Source: Bacteroidia bacterium
Lineage (GTDB): Bacteria > Bacteroidota > Bacteroidia > B-17B0 > Aurantibacillaceae
Direction: 5' to 3'
NCBI GenBank assembly: GCA_016787705.1
Contig: JAEUTP010000017.1
Coordinates: forward strand, 587,262-651,261
Length of the DNA stretch: 64,000 nucleotides
Of the stretch, positions 38,501 to 49,200 are shown one piece after another. Under the pieces are notes generated by a model. The model saw only the letters and a list, made by a program, of their open reading frames with translations, did no database searches and was not told the origin of the DNA. The stretch's first letter is position 1; each line of letters opens with the position of its first letter. The translations under genes and the position numbers were made by a program.

Positions 38501-40021
38501 ATGATAAAATACTTATTTATTCTGGTTAACGCATTCACCGTATTCTTATATAGTTTATTTGGTGGAGATAATGGAATTACTGTATCCGGTAACATTCCTA
38601 AAACGATAACAGCAGGGCAAGAAGTGCCTATCGAGCTTAAGGTGACTAAAGGTACCATGAGCGGCTTTGCTAAACTTCAGTTAGAATTACCTGAAGGTTT
38701 AACATTAAAAGAAGGTGATAACCGTGGTGCCAACTTCAGTTTTGCAGATGGCGTTGCAAAATGGGTTTGGGCAAGCCTTCCGAGCGAATCGGATATTATT
38801 GTTAAAGCTACTTTGGTTGCTTCATCGGCAGCTTCGGGTGCTAAAACAATTGGAGCAAAATATTCTTATGTAGAAAACAATGCCAAACAGGTGGTTGAAA
38901 TGACACCAATTGAAATAACTGTTGAGGCAGGCTCTGGTTCTACTACCACAGCCAATACAAATAATGTTACTACTACACCAACAGAAACAACTGCAGTTAC
39001 TACCAATAACAATACAAGCACAACTTCAACACCAACTAATACTGAATCTACCACATCATCCAATAAAGAACCAGCAGGTAAAGTAACTGTTATAAGAACA
39101 ATTACTAAAGGTTCGAGTGATGCTGAATATATTGTGAATTTAAAAATACAAAAAGGTGCTACAAGGGGGTTCGCAAGATATAGCGATGATCTGCCAGCGG
39201 GGCTTACTGCTAAAGCAATTAGCACCGATGGTAGTTCTTTTTCAGTTGCCGATGGTAAAGTAAAATTTGTTTGGGTTAGTGTTCTCTTAAAAGATGAATT
39301 GGAATTATCTTATTCATTAACCGCTAAAGCTTCAGTGTACGCTACTCTAAAAGGCGAATACTCTTATTTAGAAGATAATCAAAGTAAAAAATACGCTTTA
39401 CCTTCAGAACAGTTGGCTATTACTATATCTGAAGGTGTGGCAAATACAACAACTACAACAGCTACCGAACCAACCAATACAAATACAGTAGTAACCACAC
39501 CAACAGTGGCTGTTACAACACCTACTGAAACTACTACTACACCTACAGTTGCCGTTACAACACCAACCGAGGCAGTTAGTACAACTACAACTGCGGCAGT
39601 TACGCCAACTGAAAATGTAGCAGTTACAACACCAACAGAAACGCCTTCAAACACCAATGATAATACAACTACAAATAACAACACCAACACCAACACCAAC
39701 ACAGTAATTGAGACTACTACAAAACAAGAAGGTAATGTAAATTACATGGTACAAATTGGTGCTTTTACAAATGGAAACGTTACAGCTTCTGTTCTAAAAC
39801 GCCAGTTTCACATATCAGAGAATATTAAAAGCGAAATGCAGGGTGGTTTCTCTAAATTCATGGTAGGTTCTCATAGCGAATACAAAGGAGCTCGTGATCA
39901 AAGAGAACGCATCAGAAACAATAACGGCGTTAAAGGCGCATTTGTTGTTGCTTATAATCAAAGCAAGCGTATTACTGTTCAGGAAGCTTTAATGATTAGC
40001 AATCAAAAGTGGTATAAATAG
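38501..40021 (+). CDS. Secreted SPOR-domain protein with Thr-rich linkers
   Basis: A 506-residue envelope protein. After an N-terminal hydrophobic segment it has two related beta domains. The first is at about residues 25-145 (GFAKLQLELPEGLTLKE, then FADGVAKWVW) and the second at about 195-310 (GFARYSDDLPAGLTAK, then VADGKVKFVW). Each is followed by a low-complexity Thr/Pro/Asn linker with repeated TTPT and AVTTPTE units. The C-terminus is a SPOR domain (NYMVQIGAFTNGN and onwards), which binds denuded peptidoglycan. A cell-wall-associated role is likely. The next gene, 35 bp downstream, also ends in SPOR domains. Confidence 0.82.
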   Translation: MIKYLFILVNAFTVFLYSLFGGDNGITVSGNIPKTITAGQEVPIELKVTKGTMSGFAKLQLELPEGLTLKEGDNRGANFSFADGVAKWVWASLPSESDIIVKATLVASSAASGAKTIGAKYSYVENNAKQVVEMTPIEITVEAGSGSTTTANTNNVTTTPTETTAVTTNNNTSTTSTPTNTESTTSSNKEPAGKVTVIRTITKGSSDAEYIVNLKIQKGATRGFARYSDDLPAGLTAKAISTDGSSFSVADGKVKFVWVSVLLKDELELSYSLTAKASVYATLKGEYSYLEDNQSKKYALPSEQLAITISEGVANTTTTTATEPTNTNTVVTTPTVAVTTPTETTTTPTVAVTTPTEAVSTTTTAAVTPTENVAVTTPTETPSNTNDNTTTNNNTNTNTNTVIETTTKQEGNVNYMVQIGAFTNGNVTASVLKRQFHISENIKSEMQGGFSKFMVGSHSEYKGARDQRERIRNNNGVKGAFVVAYNQSKRITVQEALMISNQKWYK

Positions 40022-40056
40022 ATTTTTTTCTCTATTTTTACAGAACATTAAACCTT

Positions 40057-42450
40057 ATGAGGAAACTAATACTTCTTATCGCTATTTTAGTTTCTGTAAC
40101 TGTTCGCTCTCAAACAGATACATCTGTCTTGTTTTTGGACAGACTCTCACCAGAAGAATTATTGCAGCATTATATTAACGAAAAAGAACCTGTTTCTTTG
40201 TACAAAGGACTTAACGAAAAAGCGGGTGATTCTTTATACAATGTTTTAAATCCCTTAACTATACCAACCGGTACTGTTAATGCGGATGCTCTTTACAGGC
40301 CTGGTGTGGATAATAGTGATATTGAAGGCGGGCCGGAGGATACTACCAATTACGCCGATCAAAAATTAAAACCAAAAATATCTTTAGGCATGGGTCGTTT
40401 AGGTTACCACGGTGATCTATACACAAAACATTTTCAATCCCCGCTTACCGCGCGCCAGGCATTCGATCTTAATATATCACAACGTTTAACACGTTACCTA
40501 CAGGTTAATTTTAATATCATGTTTGGTAAGTTAGGCGCAAACGAATACCTGCTTAACAGGAATGAGAATTTTCTTTCTGAGATAAGAGCCGGAGGTGTAA
40601 ATTTAATGTACGATTTCGGAAATTTTATTCCGGATATGTATAAAGTACGACCTTTTGTAAGTCTTGGAGTTACAGGCTTTGAGTTTTTAAGCAAAACAGA
40701 TAGAATGGATAAGGATGGTAACGTTTACCATTACTGGAGTGATGGAAGTATCAAAGATAAAGCAGAGGGATCGGCAGATGCTCAAAATGCAAAAGACCTG
40801 GTGCGTGATTATTATTACGAAACCGATATTCGTGAAAGTAATTTAGATGGCTTTGGTAAATATCCTGAACGTGCTTTTGCTTTTCCAATTGGTGCAGGCG
40901 CAATTTTAAAAGTAACAGACAGGCTTGATTTTAAATTTAATTTTCAATACTTCTTTTCTACAACCGATTATTTAGATGGTGTTTCTAATAAAAGTCTTGG
41001 AGATAGGGTAGGCACCAAACAAAAAGATAATTTCACTTACTCATCCTTCGCATTGCAATACGATCTTATTACTAAACCTCGCCAAAAGAAAAAATTGGCT
41101 CAGGATACTCTTAACGATGCTTTTTGGCTGGCTTTTGATAAGGAAGACAGAGATAAAGATGGTGTGCCTGATATGAATGATGATTGCCAGGGAACAGAAG
41201 CTAGTGTAGCAGTTGATGAAAAAGGTTGTCCGTTGGATGATGATAAAGATGGTATTCCTAATTACAGGGATGATGAGTTGGCAACGCCTTTGGGTGTGCC
41301 GGTAAATGAAAAAGGTGTTGGCCAAACCGATGATTACTGGGCTGCATGGTACGAGCAGTACATGAATGATTCAACCGGGGTTGGTGCAAGTACCGAGTAC
41401 GTTGGTAATTATTTTGCATTAGATAAGAAAAAAACAAAGCTGGGCAGTCAGAAAGAAGCTTTTACGGTAGAACTGGTAAGGTATAATGGTTCTATTCCTT
41501 CAGATGAACTGGCATTTTTATTAAGTATTGGCGATATTAACTCAACCACTTTAGAAGATGGTACAACGGTAGTTTATACTTCTGGAAGTTATGATAAAGT
41601 AAGCACGGCTGTTAAGCGCAGAGATGAATTCAGAAAAGATGGTAATAAAAATGCAGGTGTATCGCGTATAAAAGGCAAAAACATTACACAGGTAAGCGAT
41701 GAAGAATTAGCGGCTTTAATTAAGAAAGAAGACGAAGAATTTGCCAAACTAACCGCTGCTAATAATGCTACTTCAACAGTTACAGGTACCAACAGCGCTA
41801 CAACCAATACAGCTTCGGTAAATACAAATACAACGGAGTTGATAGTTGATGATGTCTTTAGCAAAACCGATGTTGTGTACCGTGTGCAACTAGGAGCTTT
41901 TAAAAATAAAATTTCTACCAGTGTATTTAACACCAGTGCAGGCGTATTAGAACTAAAAACAGGTGAAAGCATTTTTCGTTACGTTACCAAAGGTTATAAA
42001 ACTATTGAAGAAGCCGCAGCTGTGCGAGCTGACTTAGTAGTGCAGGGTTATTCCGATGCATTTGTAACTGCCTATAAAGAAGGTAAACGTGTGCCGTTAA
42101 ACACAACAAAAGCAACGGTAGATAAAAAATATAAAGAAGACTTGAACGAAGAAAAGATTTTTAGTTCAGTAGATAAAAAATTAGTAACCTTTAAAATTCA
42201 GTTGGGTGCTTTGAAAAAACCTATCCTCGAAAAAATGACGGATGAGAAATTTAAAGATATTAAAGACGTTGAAAAACAAACTACTGTTTCAGGAAGTATT
42301 CGTTACTCATCTGGTAGTTTTAGTGGATTAAATGCCGCTGAAAAATACCAGAAAGAGCTTATCGACAAAGGCTTTGGAGATGCCTTTATCATTGCTACCT
42401 TCAGAGGCGAGATCATATCTATACAAGAGGCTATGGAGTTGTTGAAGTAG
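40057..42450 (+). CDS. Outer membrane barrel with TSP3 segment and multiple SPOR domains
   Basis: A 797-residue protein with a signal peptide (RKLILLIAILVSVTVRSQ). Residues of about 105-350 read as an outer membrane beta barrel. A short thrombospondin type 3 calcium segment follows near 365-410 (DRDKDGVPDMNDDC, DDDKDGIPNYRDD). SPOR-like units are then seen: a weak one near 470-545, a clear one from YRVQLGAFKNK near 610, and another from FKIQLGALKK near 710 to the end. OmpA-family relatives normally end in an OmpA domain; here SPOR repeats seem to replace it as the peptidoglycan anchor. It probably works with the upstream SPOR protein. Confidence 0.82.
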   Translation: MRKLILLIAILVSVTVRSQTDTSVLFLDRLSPEELLQHYINEKEPVSLYKGLNEKAGDSLYNVLNPLTIPTGTVNADALYRPGVDNSDIEGGPEDTTNYADQKLKPKISLGMGRLGYHGDLYTKHFQSPLTARQAFDLNISQRLTRYLQVNFNIMFGKLGANEYLLNRNENFLSEIRAGGVNLMYDFGNFIPDMYKVRPFVSLGVTGFEFLSKTDRMDKDGNVYHYWSDGSIKDKAEGSADAQNAKDLVRDYYYETDIRESNLDGFGKYPERAFAFPIGAGAILKVTDRLDFKFNFQYFFSTTDYLDGVSNKSLGDRVGTKQKDNFTYSSFALQYDLITKPRQKKKLAQDTLNDAFWLAFDKEDRDKDGVPDMNDDCQGTEASVAVDEKGCPLDDDKDGIPNYRDDELATPLGVPVNEKGVGQTDDYWAAWYEQYMNDSTGVGASTEYVGNYFALDKKKTKLGSQKEAFTVELVRYNGSIPSDELAFLLSIGDINSTTLEDGTTVVYTSGSYDKVSTAVKRRDEFRKDGNKNAGVSRIKGKNITQVSDEELAALIKKEDEEFAKLTAANNATSTVTGTNSATTNTASVNTNTTELIVDDVFSKTDVVYRVQLGAFKNKISTSVFNTSAGVLELKTGESIFRYVTKGYKTIEEAAAVRADLVVQGYSDAFVTAYKEGKRVPLNTTKATVDKKYKEDLNEEKIFSSVDKKLVTFKIQLGALKKPILEKMTDEKFKDIKDVEKQTTVSGSIRYSSGSFSGLNAAEKYQKELIDKGFGDAFIIATFRGEIISIQEAMELLK

Positions 42451-42611
42451 ATATACGATCTTTTAATGAATTTTATTACTTTCATTTTACTGGGAATAAT
42501 TAATCGGTTACAAATAGTCAAAGCCGATAATAGAAAACTTAGCCAATAGTTAAAATACTGGTTGCAGATTTTTGTGTAATTAAAAATGACAATAGCAAAA
42601 GCTCTAAAGAG

Positions 42612-44048
42612 ATGATTTCTAAACAAAAAAAATATTTTTTTCTTATTATATTTTTAGTTGCATTTCTTTTATTATGGAAAATCGGAAAATATGATTTACA
42701 GGAATGGGATGAATCGCGAAATGGTGTTAATGCTTATGAAATGTTACAGAATAAAGATTTTGTAAATTATTATTACAATAATCAACTCGATACATGGAAT
42801 GCCAAGCCCCCACTCATGATTTGGTTAATTGGAATTTCATATAAAATATTTGGCTTTAATGAATTTGCTTTAAGATTTCCCACTTTTATAAGTGCGATCA
42901 TTTTTTTTATTTTTTGTTTCAAAATTATTGAATTATTAAGTAGTACCTTTAAGGCATTTTTATGTTGTCTTATATTACTCTCCTGTAAAGCTATTTTAGG
43001 CAACCACGTAGGCTTAACCGGAGATTTTGATATGCTGTTAATATCGTTATTAACCGCTTCCGTTTATTATTTTATTTTATATATCGAATATCAGAAAAAA
43101 CACGCTGTTTTTCTCGTTGCAATTACAACCGGCTTTGCATTTTATACAAAAGGACCTGCCTGTTTGATCTTTATACCAGGGTTTATTATTTATGCAGTTG
43201 TTAAAGATAAGTGCATTGAATTACTTAAAGATAAGAAAATATGGATTTCCATAGCACTTTTTATTACAATAGTAAGTTCATGGTTATTACTTGTTTTTTC
43301 GTTTGGTAAAACAACAGATCATTCGTTTTACGGAAGCAAAAATTCAATTGAAACAATGATAATTTATGATACATTTAATAGGCTTACAAATACAGATTTC
43401 GGTCATACAAATGTACATGATAATTATTTTTTTTTCGCAGTAATTGATGCACGATTAAATCTATGGAATTATCTGTTTTATTTAGGCATAGTATTCGGCT
43501 TATATGGTATTATTAGTAATAGGAAAAAGCTTAAGCTTTATATATGTGATGATTCAAAACGACTAATTCTTCTTTCTGTTTGCCTGATCTTGCCTTTATC
43601 AATCGTATTAACCCTTGCTATAGATCAAAACAATTGGTATTTGGCTCCAATTTTTATGTTTATAGTGTTTATTATAGTAGAAACAATTTTTTTTATTGGC
43701 AATAAATGGAAGCCATCATACTTTATAATTTTAATGCTATTTGTTTTTACATTTGGGCGACATTTATCTTATTTGTATTGTTTACCAAACGACGCTAATA
43801 TTGCTTTATCTTCAAATCAAAATTTTAAAGACAAAAAAATAATTGTAACTGAGAATTTAAAACAAAATATTTTACTTTATTTTAAATGGTTGAACATGAA
43901 TATTGTAAAAACAAATAAAATTGATGACCTTGCTAATTTTAAAGGTGAGTTATTGTTAATTAATAAAAATTCAATAAATAATGCGCTTACTAAAAGTATT
44001 GAGCCGTTGCATTATTTTGAAGAATATTGCCTGGCGAAAATTAAATAA
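42612..44048 (+). CDS. GT39/ArnT-like membrane glycosyltransferase
   Basis: A 478-residue polytopic membrane protein with about ten hydrophobic segments. The first outside loop has the acidic GT-C motif (KYDLQEWDESRNGVNAYEML near residue 28), and NAKPPLMIWLIG follows near residue 64. Both are hallmarks of ArnT/PMT-type transferases that use polyprenyl-phosphate sugars. The acceptor is unknown. The downstream gene, 12 bp away, encodes a DPM/ArnC-type enzyme that makes such lipid-linked sugars, so the two form a plausible donor-transferase pair. Confidence 0.87.
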   Translation: MISKQKKYFFLIIFLVAFLLLWKIGKYDLQEWDESRNGVNAYEMLQNKDFVNYYYNNQLDTWNAKPPLMIWLIGISYKIFGFNEFALRFPTFISAIIFFIFCFKIIELLSSTFKAFLCCLILLSCKAILGNHVGLTGDFDMLLISLLTASVYYFILYIEYQKKHAVFLVAITTGFAFYTKGPACLIFIPGFIIYAVVKDKCIELLKDKKIWISIALFITIVSSWLLLVFSFGKTTDHSFYGSKNSIETMIIYDTFNRLTNTDFGHTNVHDNYFFFAVIDARLNLWNYLFYLGIVFGLYGIISNRKKLKLYICDDSKRLILLSVCLILPLSIVLTLAIDQNNWYLAPIFMFIVFIIVETIFFIGNKWKPSYFIILMLFVFTFGRHLSYLYCLPNDANIALSSNQNFKDKKIIVTENLKQNILLYFKWLNMNIVKTNKIDDLANFKGELLLINKNSINNALTKSIEPLHYFEEYCLAKIK

Positions 44049-44060
44049 TATCAATCGTTT

Positions 44061-44999
44061 ATGAATTCTGTAATTGAAATAAGTGTTGTCATCCCTGTTT
44101 ATAATGAAGAGGGAAATGTTTTTCTTCTTTTTGAGCGGCTTAATAATGTGTTTGATAAATTAAATGTTTCAAAAGAATATATTTTTATTAATGACGGAAG
44201 CAAAGATAAATCTATTGAGAGAATAAAAAGTCTTGCTAAAGAATATGGTTATGTGAAATTTGTAAATTTTAGTAGAAATTTTGGTCATCAGATCGCAGTT
44301 TCCGCCGGACTTGATTATGCAAATGGAGAAAAAATTGTAATTATAGATTCTGACCTTCAAGATCCACCCGAATTAATTTATGATATGTATATAAAAATGA
44401 AAGAGGGGTATGAAGTAGTATATGCTAAAAGAAAATCGCGAGAAGGCGATCCATTAACAAAAAAAATTACAGCAAAATTATTTTACAGGATCTTATCTAA
44501 AATTACCGAAATAAATATCCCGGTTGATACAGGAGATTACCGAATAATGGAAAAAAAGATTGTTGAAATTTTAAAAAATATGCCTGAACAGGAAAAATAT
44601 TTACGTGGCCAAATTGCGTGGACTGGTTTTAGACAAACTTTTATTGAATTTAACAGGCACGAAAGACATTCAGGAAACACCGGATATCCTTATAGTAAAA
44701 TGTTCCGTTTTGCATTCAATGGCATTACTTCCTTCTCCAATTTTCCTTTAAAATTTGCAACATATTCAGGTTTTATTGCTGCTTTTATAGCGTTTCTCTT
44801 AATGATCTACGCTTTATATTCACGTTTTATTATTAAAGATTATGTGCCGGGTTGGGCATCGCTTATGATATGCATTCTTTTTTTGGGAGGAGTTCAATTA
44901 ATTAGTTTAGGTATAATCGGCGAATATATTGCAAGACTTTCAGCAAATATCAAAAAAAGGCCACTTTATATAATTGACGAAACTAATATTGCAAAATAA
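44061..44999 (+). CDS. GT2 polyprenyl-phosphate glycosyltransferase (GtrB/ArnC type)
   Basis: A 312-residue protein. The GT-A catalytic domain has ISVVIPVYNEEGNV, the FINDGSKDKSIE segment, IIDSDLQDPPELI (metal-binding DSD) and DTGDYRIM. Two C-terminal membrane helices follow, at about residues 230-255 and 265-290. This is the layout of GtrB, DPM1-like and ArnC enzymes, which move a sugar from a nucleotide to undecaprenyl phosphate on the cytoplasmic face. Its neighbour, the GT39-like protein, would use the product. Which sugar is used is not visible. Confidence 0.9.
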   Translation: MNSVIEISVVIPVYNEEGNVFLLFERLNNVFDKLNVSKEYIFINDGSKDKSIERIKSLAKEYGYVKFVNFSRNFGHQIAVSAGLDYANGEKIVIIDSDLQDPPELIYDMYIKMKEGYEVVYAKRKSREGDPLTKKITAKLFYRILSKITEINIPVDTGDYRIMEKKIVEILKNMPEQEKYLRGQIAWTGFRQTFIEFNRHERHSGNTGYPYSKMFRFAFNGITSFSNFPLKFATYSGFIAAFIAFLLMIYALYSRFIIKDYVPGWASLMICILFLGGVQLISLGIIGEYIARLSANIKKRPLYIIDETNIAK

Positions 45000-45235
45000 T
45001 AATGAATATTAAGTATATCGTAAATTGCAATTAAAGCAAGGAGGTTTTGTTAACGCCAACTCATCTGCAACCCAATAACCAAACATAATGGAGTTTTTTT
45101 GGTTAGCGCTTAAATATGTAACTTCACGTAGCAGAAGACCGAGCCTAGCCACCATACATTAAAGGTAATTTTAAGAAATCTACCTGTAACATTTTCACAT
45201 ACTTAATCGTCTTAAATAAAATTAATTACCAGGCT

Positions 45236-46147
45236 ATGAAAATAAATATTAAAAAAACTTTACTAACTGTTTTGTTATCATTACAATTTATAACTGCATT
45301 TGGACAAACGAAAAAAGACAAAATTATTTTTTTAACGGATTTTTATGAAAATTTCTTACAAAAAGTAAAAACAGACAATAAAAGTGTAGACAGTATTTAC
45401 AAAGAAAACATACAAAACCCAATATACGATAAACACTTTAAAGAAAGTGAATATGCTCTTATTGTTAACGACTTTTTTGCTTCACCAATAAAAAACACTT
45501 CTGAACTAACAAAATCAATTCACAGAATTACCACAAATAAAGAAACAATAAACACAAAAATAACCGGTGCTTTAAAAAAGAGTAGGCAAAATATTATAAA
45601 CGACAGCTTGACCATTTATATCATTCCCGTAAATCCCAACAATAAAGCCGTTATAACAGCAATGAATGGAATAATGGGTTTGACTGCCGGTTCGAAACAG
45701 ATTATTTTAACAATCGAACCTGACATAGCTGGCTGGGAAAATATGCTTGAGTATGCCGTTGCTCACGAATTTAATCACGCCTATTGGACAAATATAAACT
45801 TTGGTAAATCGGCCAAATGGACACTACTTGACTACTTAGTATTTGAAGGAAGAGGCGACTATTTCGCTCATTTGCTTTACCCAAATGTAATAGCACCCTG
45901 GACAAAAGCCTTAACCGAAAGTCAAAAATCAGATTTATGGAATAAAATTAAACCGAATTTGCAAAGTGAAGACATTAGCTACCACATGGAAGTAATGTTT
46001 GGTTCAAAACATTACCCTGTTTGGGGTGGTTATGCCCTGGGTTACGATATTGTATTAACAGCATTAACAGGTAATGAAAACATAAAACCAGGCAGTTGGA
46101 CAAATCTTGATTCCGACAAAATTTTAGGAAAAAGTAAATACAAATAA
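45236..46147 (+). CDS. Secreted DUF2268-like putative zinc metallopeptidase
   Basis: A 303-residue protein with a signal peptide (KKTLLTVLLSLQFITAFGQ). The zinc motif HEFNHAYW occurs near residue 178, inside LEYAVAHEFNHAYWTN, with a candidate third ligand in FEGRGDYFAHLLYP about 30 residues on. This fits DUF2268-type predicted Zn proteases. Relatives are often lipoproteins, but this one lacks a lipobox. The flanking spacer (45000-45235) has a TAACCAAA/TTTGGTTA hairpin but no clear promoter. A perfect 14-bp palindrome, ATTTACCGGTAAAT, lies at 46163-46176 downstream. Confidence 0.75.
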   Translation: MKINIKKTLLTVLLSLQFITAFGQTKKDKIIFLTDFYENFLQKVKTDNKSVDSIYKENIQNPIYDKHFKESEYALIVNDFFASPIKNTSELTKSIHRITTNKETINTKITGALKKSRQNIINDSLTIYIIPVNPNNKAVITAMNGIMGLTAGSKQIILTIEPDIAGWENMLEYAVAHEFNHAYWTNINFGKSAKWTLLDYLVFEGRGDYFAHLLYPNVIAPWTKALTESQKSDLWNKIKPNLQSEDISYHMEVMFGSKHYPVWGGYALGYDIVLTALTGNENIKPGSWTNLDSDKILGKSKYK

Positions 46148-46240
46148 AAACTACCGCTGGCAATTTACCGGTAAATAGTCCAACTAAAGGCAGAAATAAA
46201 TTTTTTGTAAGATCAATCGTGAAATTGAGAAATAGTTAGT

Positions 46241-49200
46241 TTATAATTTAAACCCAATCACTAAAATGTCATCTACCTGCTCGTGTGGACCTTTCCAGGC
46301 AAGGTGTTCGGCTTTTATGTTATCGTGCTGTGTTTTAAAATCCAGCGAAGAATTTTTTATAATGAGGTCTTTAAATTTACCGGTGCTGTATTTTTTTTCT
46401 TTCTGTCCGCCAAACTGGTCGGCATAACCATCAGTAAAAATGTAAAAGCTATCACCTTTGCTTAAATTAAATGTATGTGTGGTATAAGCGATCTTGTCTT
46501 CACGATCGGCCTGCTTGGTGCCAATAGGTATTTTATCTGCTTTAATTTCATTTAATTCACCATTTGCTACAACCCATAACGGGCGCATAGCGCCGGCATA
46601 ATCCAAAGTATTGGTCTTATGGTTTATTTTACAAATAGCACAATCCATGCCGTCCTTTGATTGAGATTCGTTTTTATAAAGCGTTTCCAAAACACCGTTA
46701 TTTAATTCAAATAAAATATCTTTTGGGTCAATGATCTTTTGCTCGTTTACAATTTTGTTTAATAAATTATATCCTATTAAACTCATAAATGCTCCGGGAA
46801 CGCCATGGCCCGTACAATCAATGGCCGCAATAATGCTAATATCATCCATGTGCGCAAACCAGTAAAAATCGCCACTTACAATATCTTTTGTCATGTAAAG
46901 TACAAAAGAGTTAGGAATGTATTTTTGAATGAGTTTATCTTCCGGCAAAATAGCGTGCTGTATTTTTTTAGCGTAAGAGATACTGTCTGTAATATCTTTA
47001 TTTTTTTGCTCAATTATTTTTTGCTGGCGTTTCGATTCGGTAATGTCGCTGTCAATAATAATGATCTTTTTTATTTGATCGTTCTCATCAAAAATAGGCG
47101 TAAGGGTAGAGGCTTCCCAAACTTTGTTCTCAGGATCTTTAGTATTATACGATTCGTATTTTACCGAACGTTTGGTAGATACAGCTTCATCTACAAAATC
47201 TCTTATTGCAGAATTATTGCTTGAAGTAAAGATGTTTAGTTTTTTCTCTAATATCTCGGCTAAAGTAATTTTGTTTAAACGAGAAAAACTTTCGTTCACA
47301 TATTCAATATCGCCATTGGGTTTTAAAATCAATACCACATTGTCTGTACGACTTGCTACTATTGAGAGCTGCTCTAACTCTTTATTGGCTTCGGCAATTA
47401 TTTCCGATTGTTTTTCAATTTCTTTGGTACGCAAGGCAACTTTTTCCTCTAATAATAAATTTTCTTTTTGAAGCGCTTTTAAACGGTAGCGTACAAACGA
47501 ATAGATGATCACAAAGGCCATTACCACTACCAATACCCAAAACCACCATTTTTTCCATATTGGAGAGAGGATAACGAATGAGAAGGTAGTTGGTTCACTC
47601 CAAACATCTTCTTCGTTCTTGGCCTGAACAACAAACGTATACGAGCCTGCCGCAAGATTATTATAGTTAATTAATTTACCTTCGTTGGCATATAACCAAT
47701 CGGCATCAAGTCCGGTTAGTTTATAACGGTACGAAAGCTTTTCGGGGTTCTTCAGCCAAATGGCATCAAAGGTAAATGCAAGGTTATTTTGTTTGTAGCT
47801 AAATTCAAATAACGAATCAATCGGAAAAGGTTTATAGTTTACCTGTAAACCTTTAATAAAGGTAAGTGGCTTAATAGAGTCTAACGATTCAACTTTGGTT
47901 CTGTAAATTAAAACACCGTTATTAGTGCCACTGTAAAATTTATCCTGCCCCAGGAATACCGCGTTGAGGTTGGGTTCCAGGTCACCGTCAAACAAATCGT
48001 AATAACTTACTGTATTATCTACACAATTAATTTTATCAATACCTTTTGAGTTGATAGAAAAAACAAGATCGCCTGATGAAACTAATTGCTGCGGTTGCTC
48101 ATCGCGCAAACCATTTTGTTGGGTAAAAGAAATAATGCTTTTGCCGTCGTATTTAATAACACCGTTGGCGTTTGAAGAAGCCCAAATGTTGTTGTATTTA
48201 TCTTTGCAAATAGAAACAATAGTATTTGAGTTTAATTTAAATTTTTGCGTCAGGCTTATAAATTTGTCATTCTCTAAAACCTGTAAGCCGCCCCCATCTG
48301 TTGCTATATAAAGCTGTCCGTTGTTATCTGTTAATGCTTCGTACACATAGTTACTGCCAAGGCCTTCGGTTTCTGAATATGTTTTTTCAACTTTAAATTC
48401 TCTTGTATCAAGATCTACTTTTGCTTTTATTAAACCGCCACCAAGCGTAGAAATGTAAACGGTTGTATTATCTGCAAAATAAATATTAGATACATTATCG
48501 TTTGAAAGACCTTTGTTTTGCGAATTAATAACAGTACTGCTTTTGTTTTGAGAGCCCAATTCAATAATACCATTGCCGTAAGTGCCAAACCAAATACTAC
48601 CATCGGGCGCTTTGGTAGCACAGGAAATGGTGAATTTTGTAGCTTCCTGTATTTTTGTAACAATGATCTTTCCTTCATCATCTGTCATTATTTTTGAAAT
48701 ACCGTTAACCGTTCCTATCCAAACGGCATGATCATTATCGGTAGCAATGGCAAGTATTTTATCATCGCTAAGACCTTTTAAACTATTAATAAAATCATAC
48801 CGGCGATCGTAAAACTGACTTATGCCTTTTTTAGAAGCTATCCATATCTGTTTGGCATTATCTATAAATAATTGATTGATACCGGTAGTTTGCAAATACT
48901 TTTCGTAATTGTAAATAGAGATGATGCCGTTTTGTATTTGAAGAAAACCATTTTTCTCGGTAGCAATAATGGTTTTATTGGGTACCTGCATGTTGGCATT
49001 TATAACGGTGCCAAGAGTCCAGTTGGCAAAGAATGGAATGCGTTCTATTTTAGAATTACTGAGATTGTAAGAACAAACTCCCGAATCCTGCATAGAGATC
49101 ATGATACGTTTTTCTTCAAAAGAAATATCACGCACTATATTGTCCGGCAATCCAATTTTGTTAGAGATGATCTTAAAAGAAGCCCTGCCAGTAACATTGG

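Noticed and set aside
38940..39720. Repetitive DNA considered as a CRISPR or tandem-repeat locus
   Set aside because: The repeats are in frame and encode Thr/Pro/Val linkers. Spacing is irregular and there are no unique spacers. The antisense Val/Leu frames are shadows.
45030..45115. Possible further attC-like element (GTTAACGCC ... GGTTAGCGC) before the DUF2268 gene
   Set aside because: The arms do not fold with the 5/1 spacer plan. Only a local TAACCAAA/TTTGGTTA hairpin is present.
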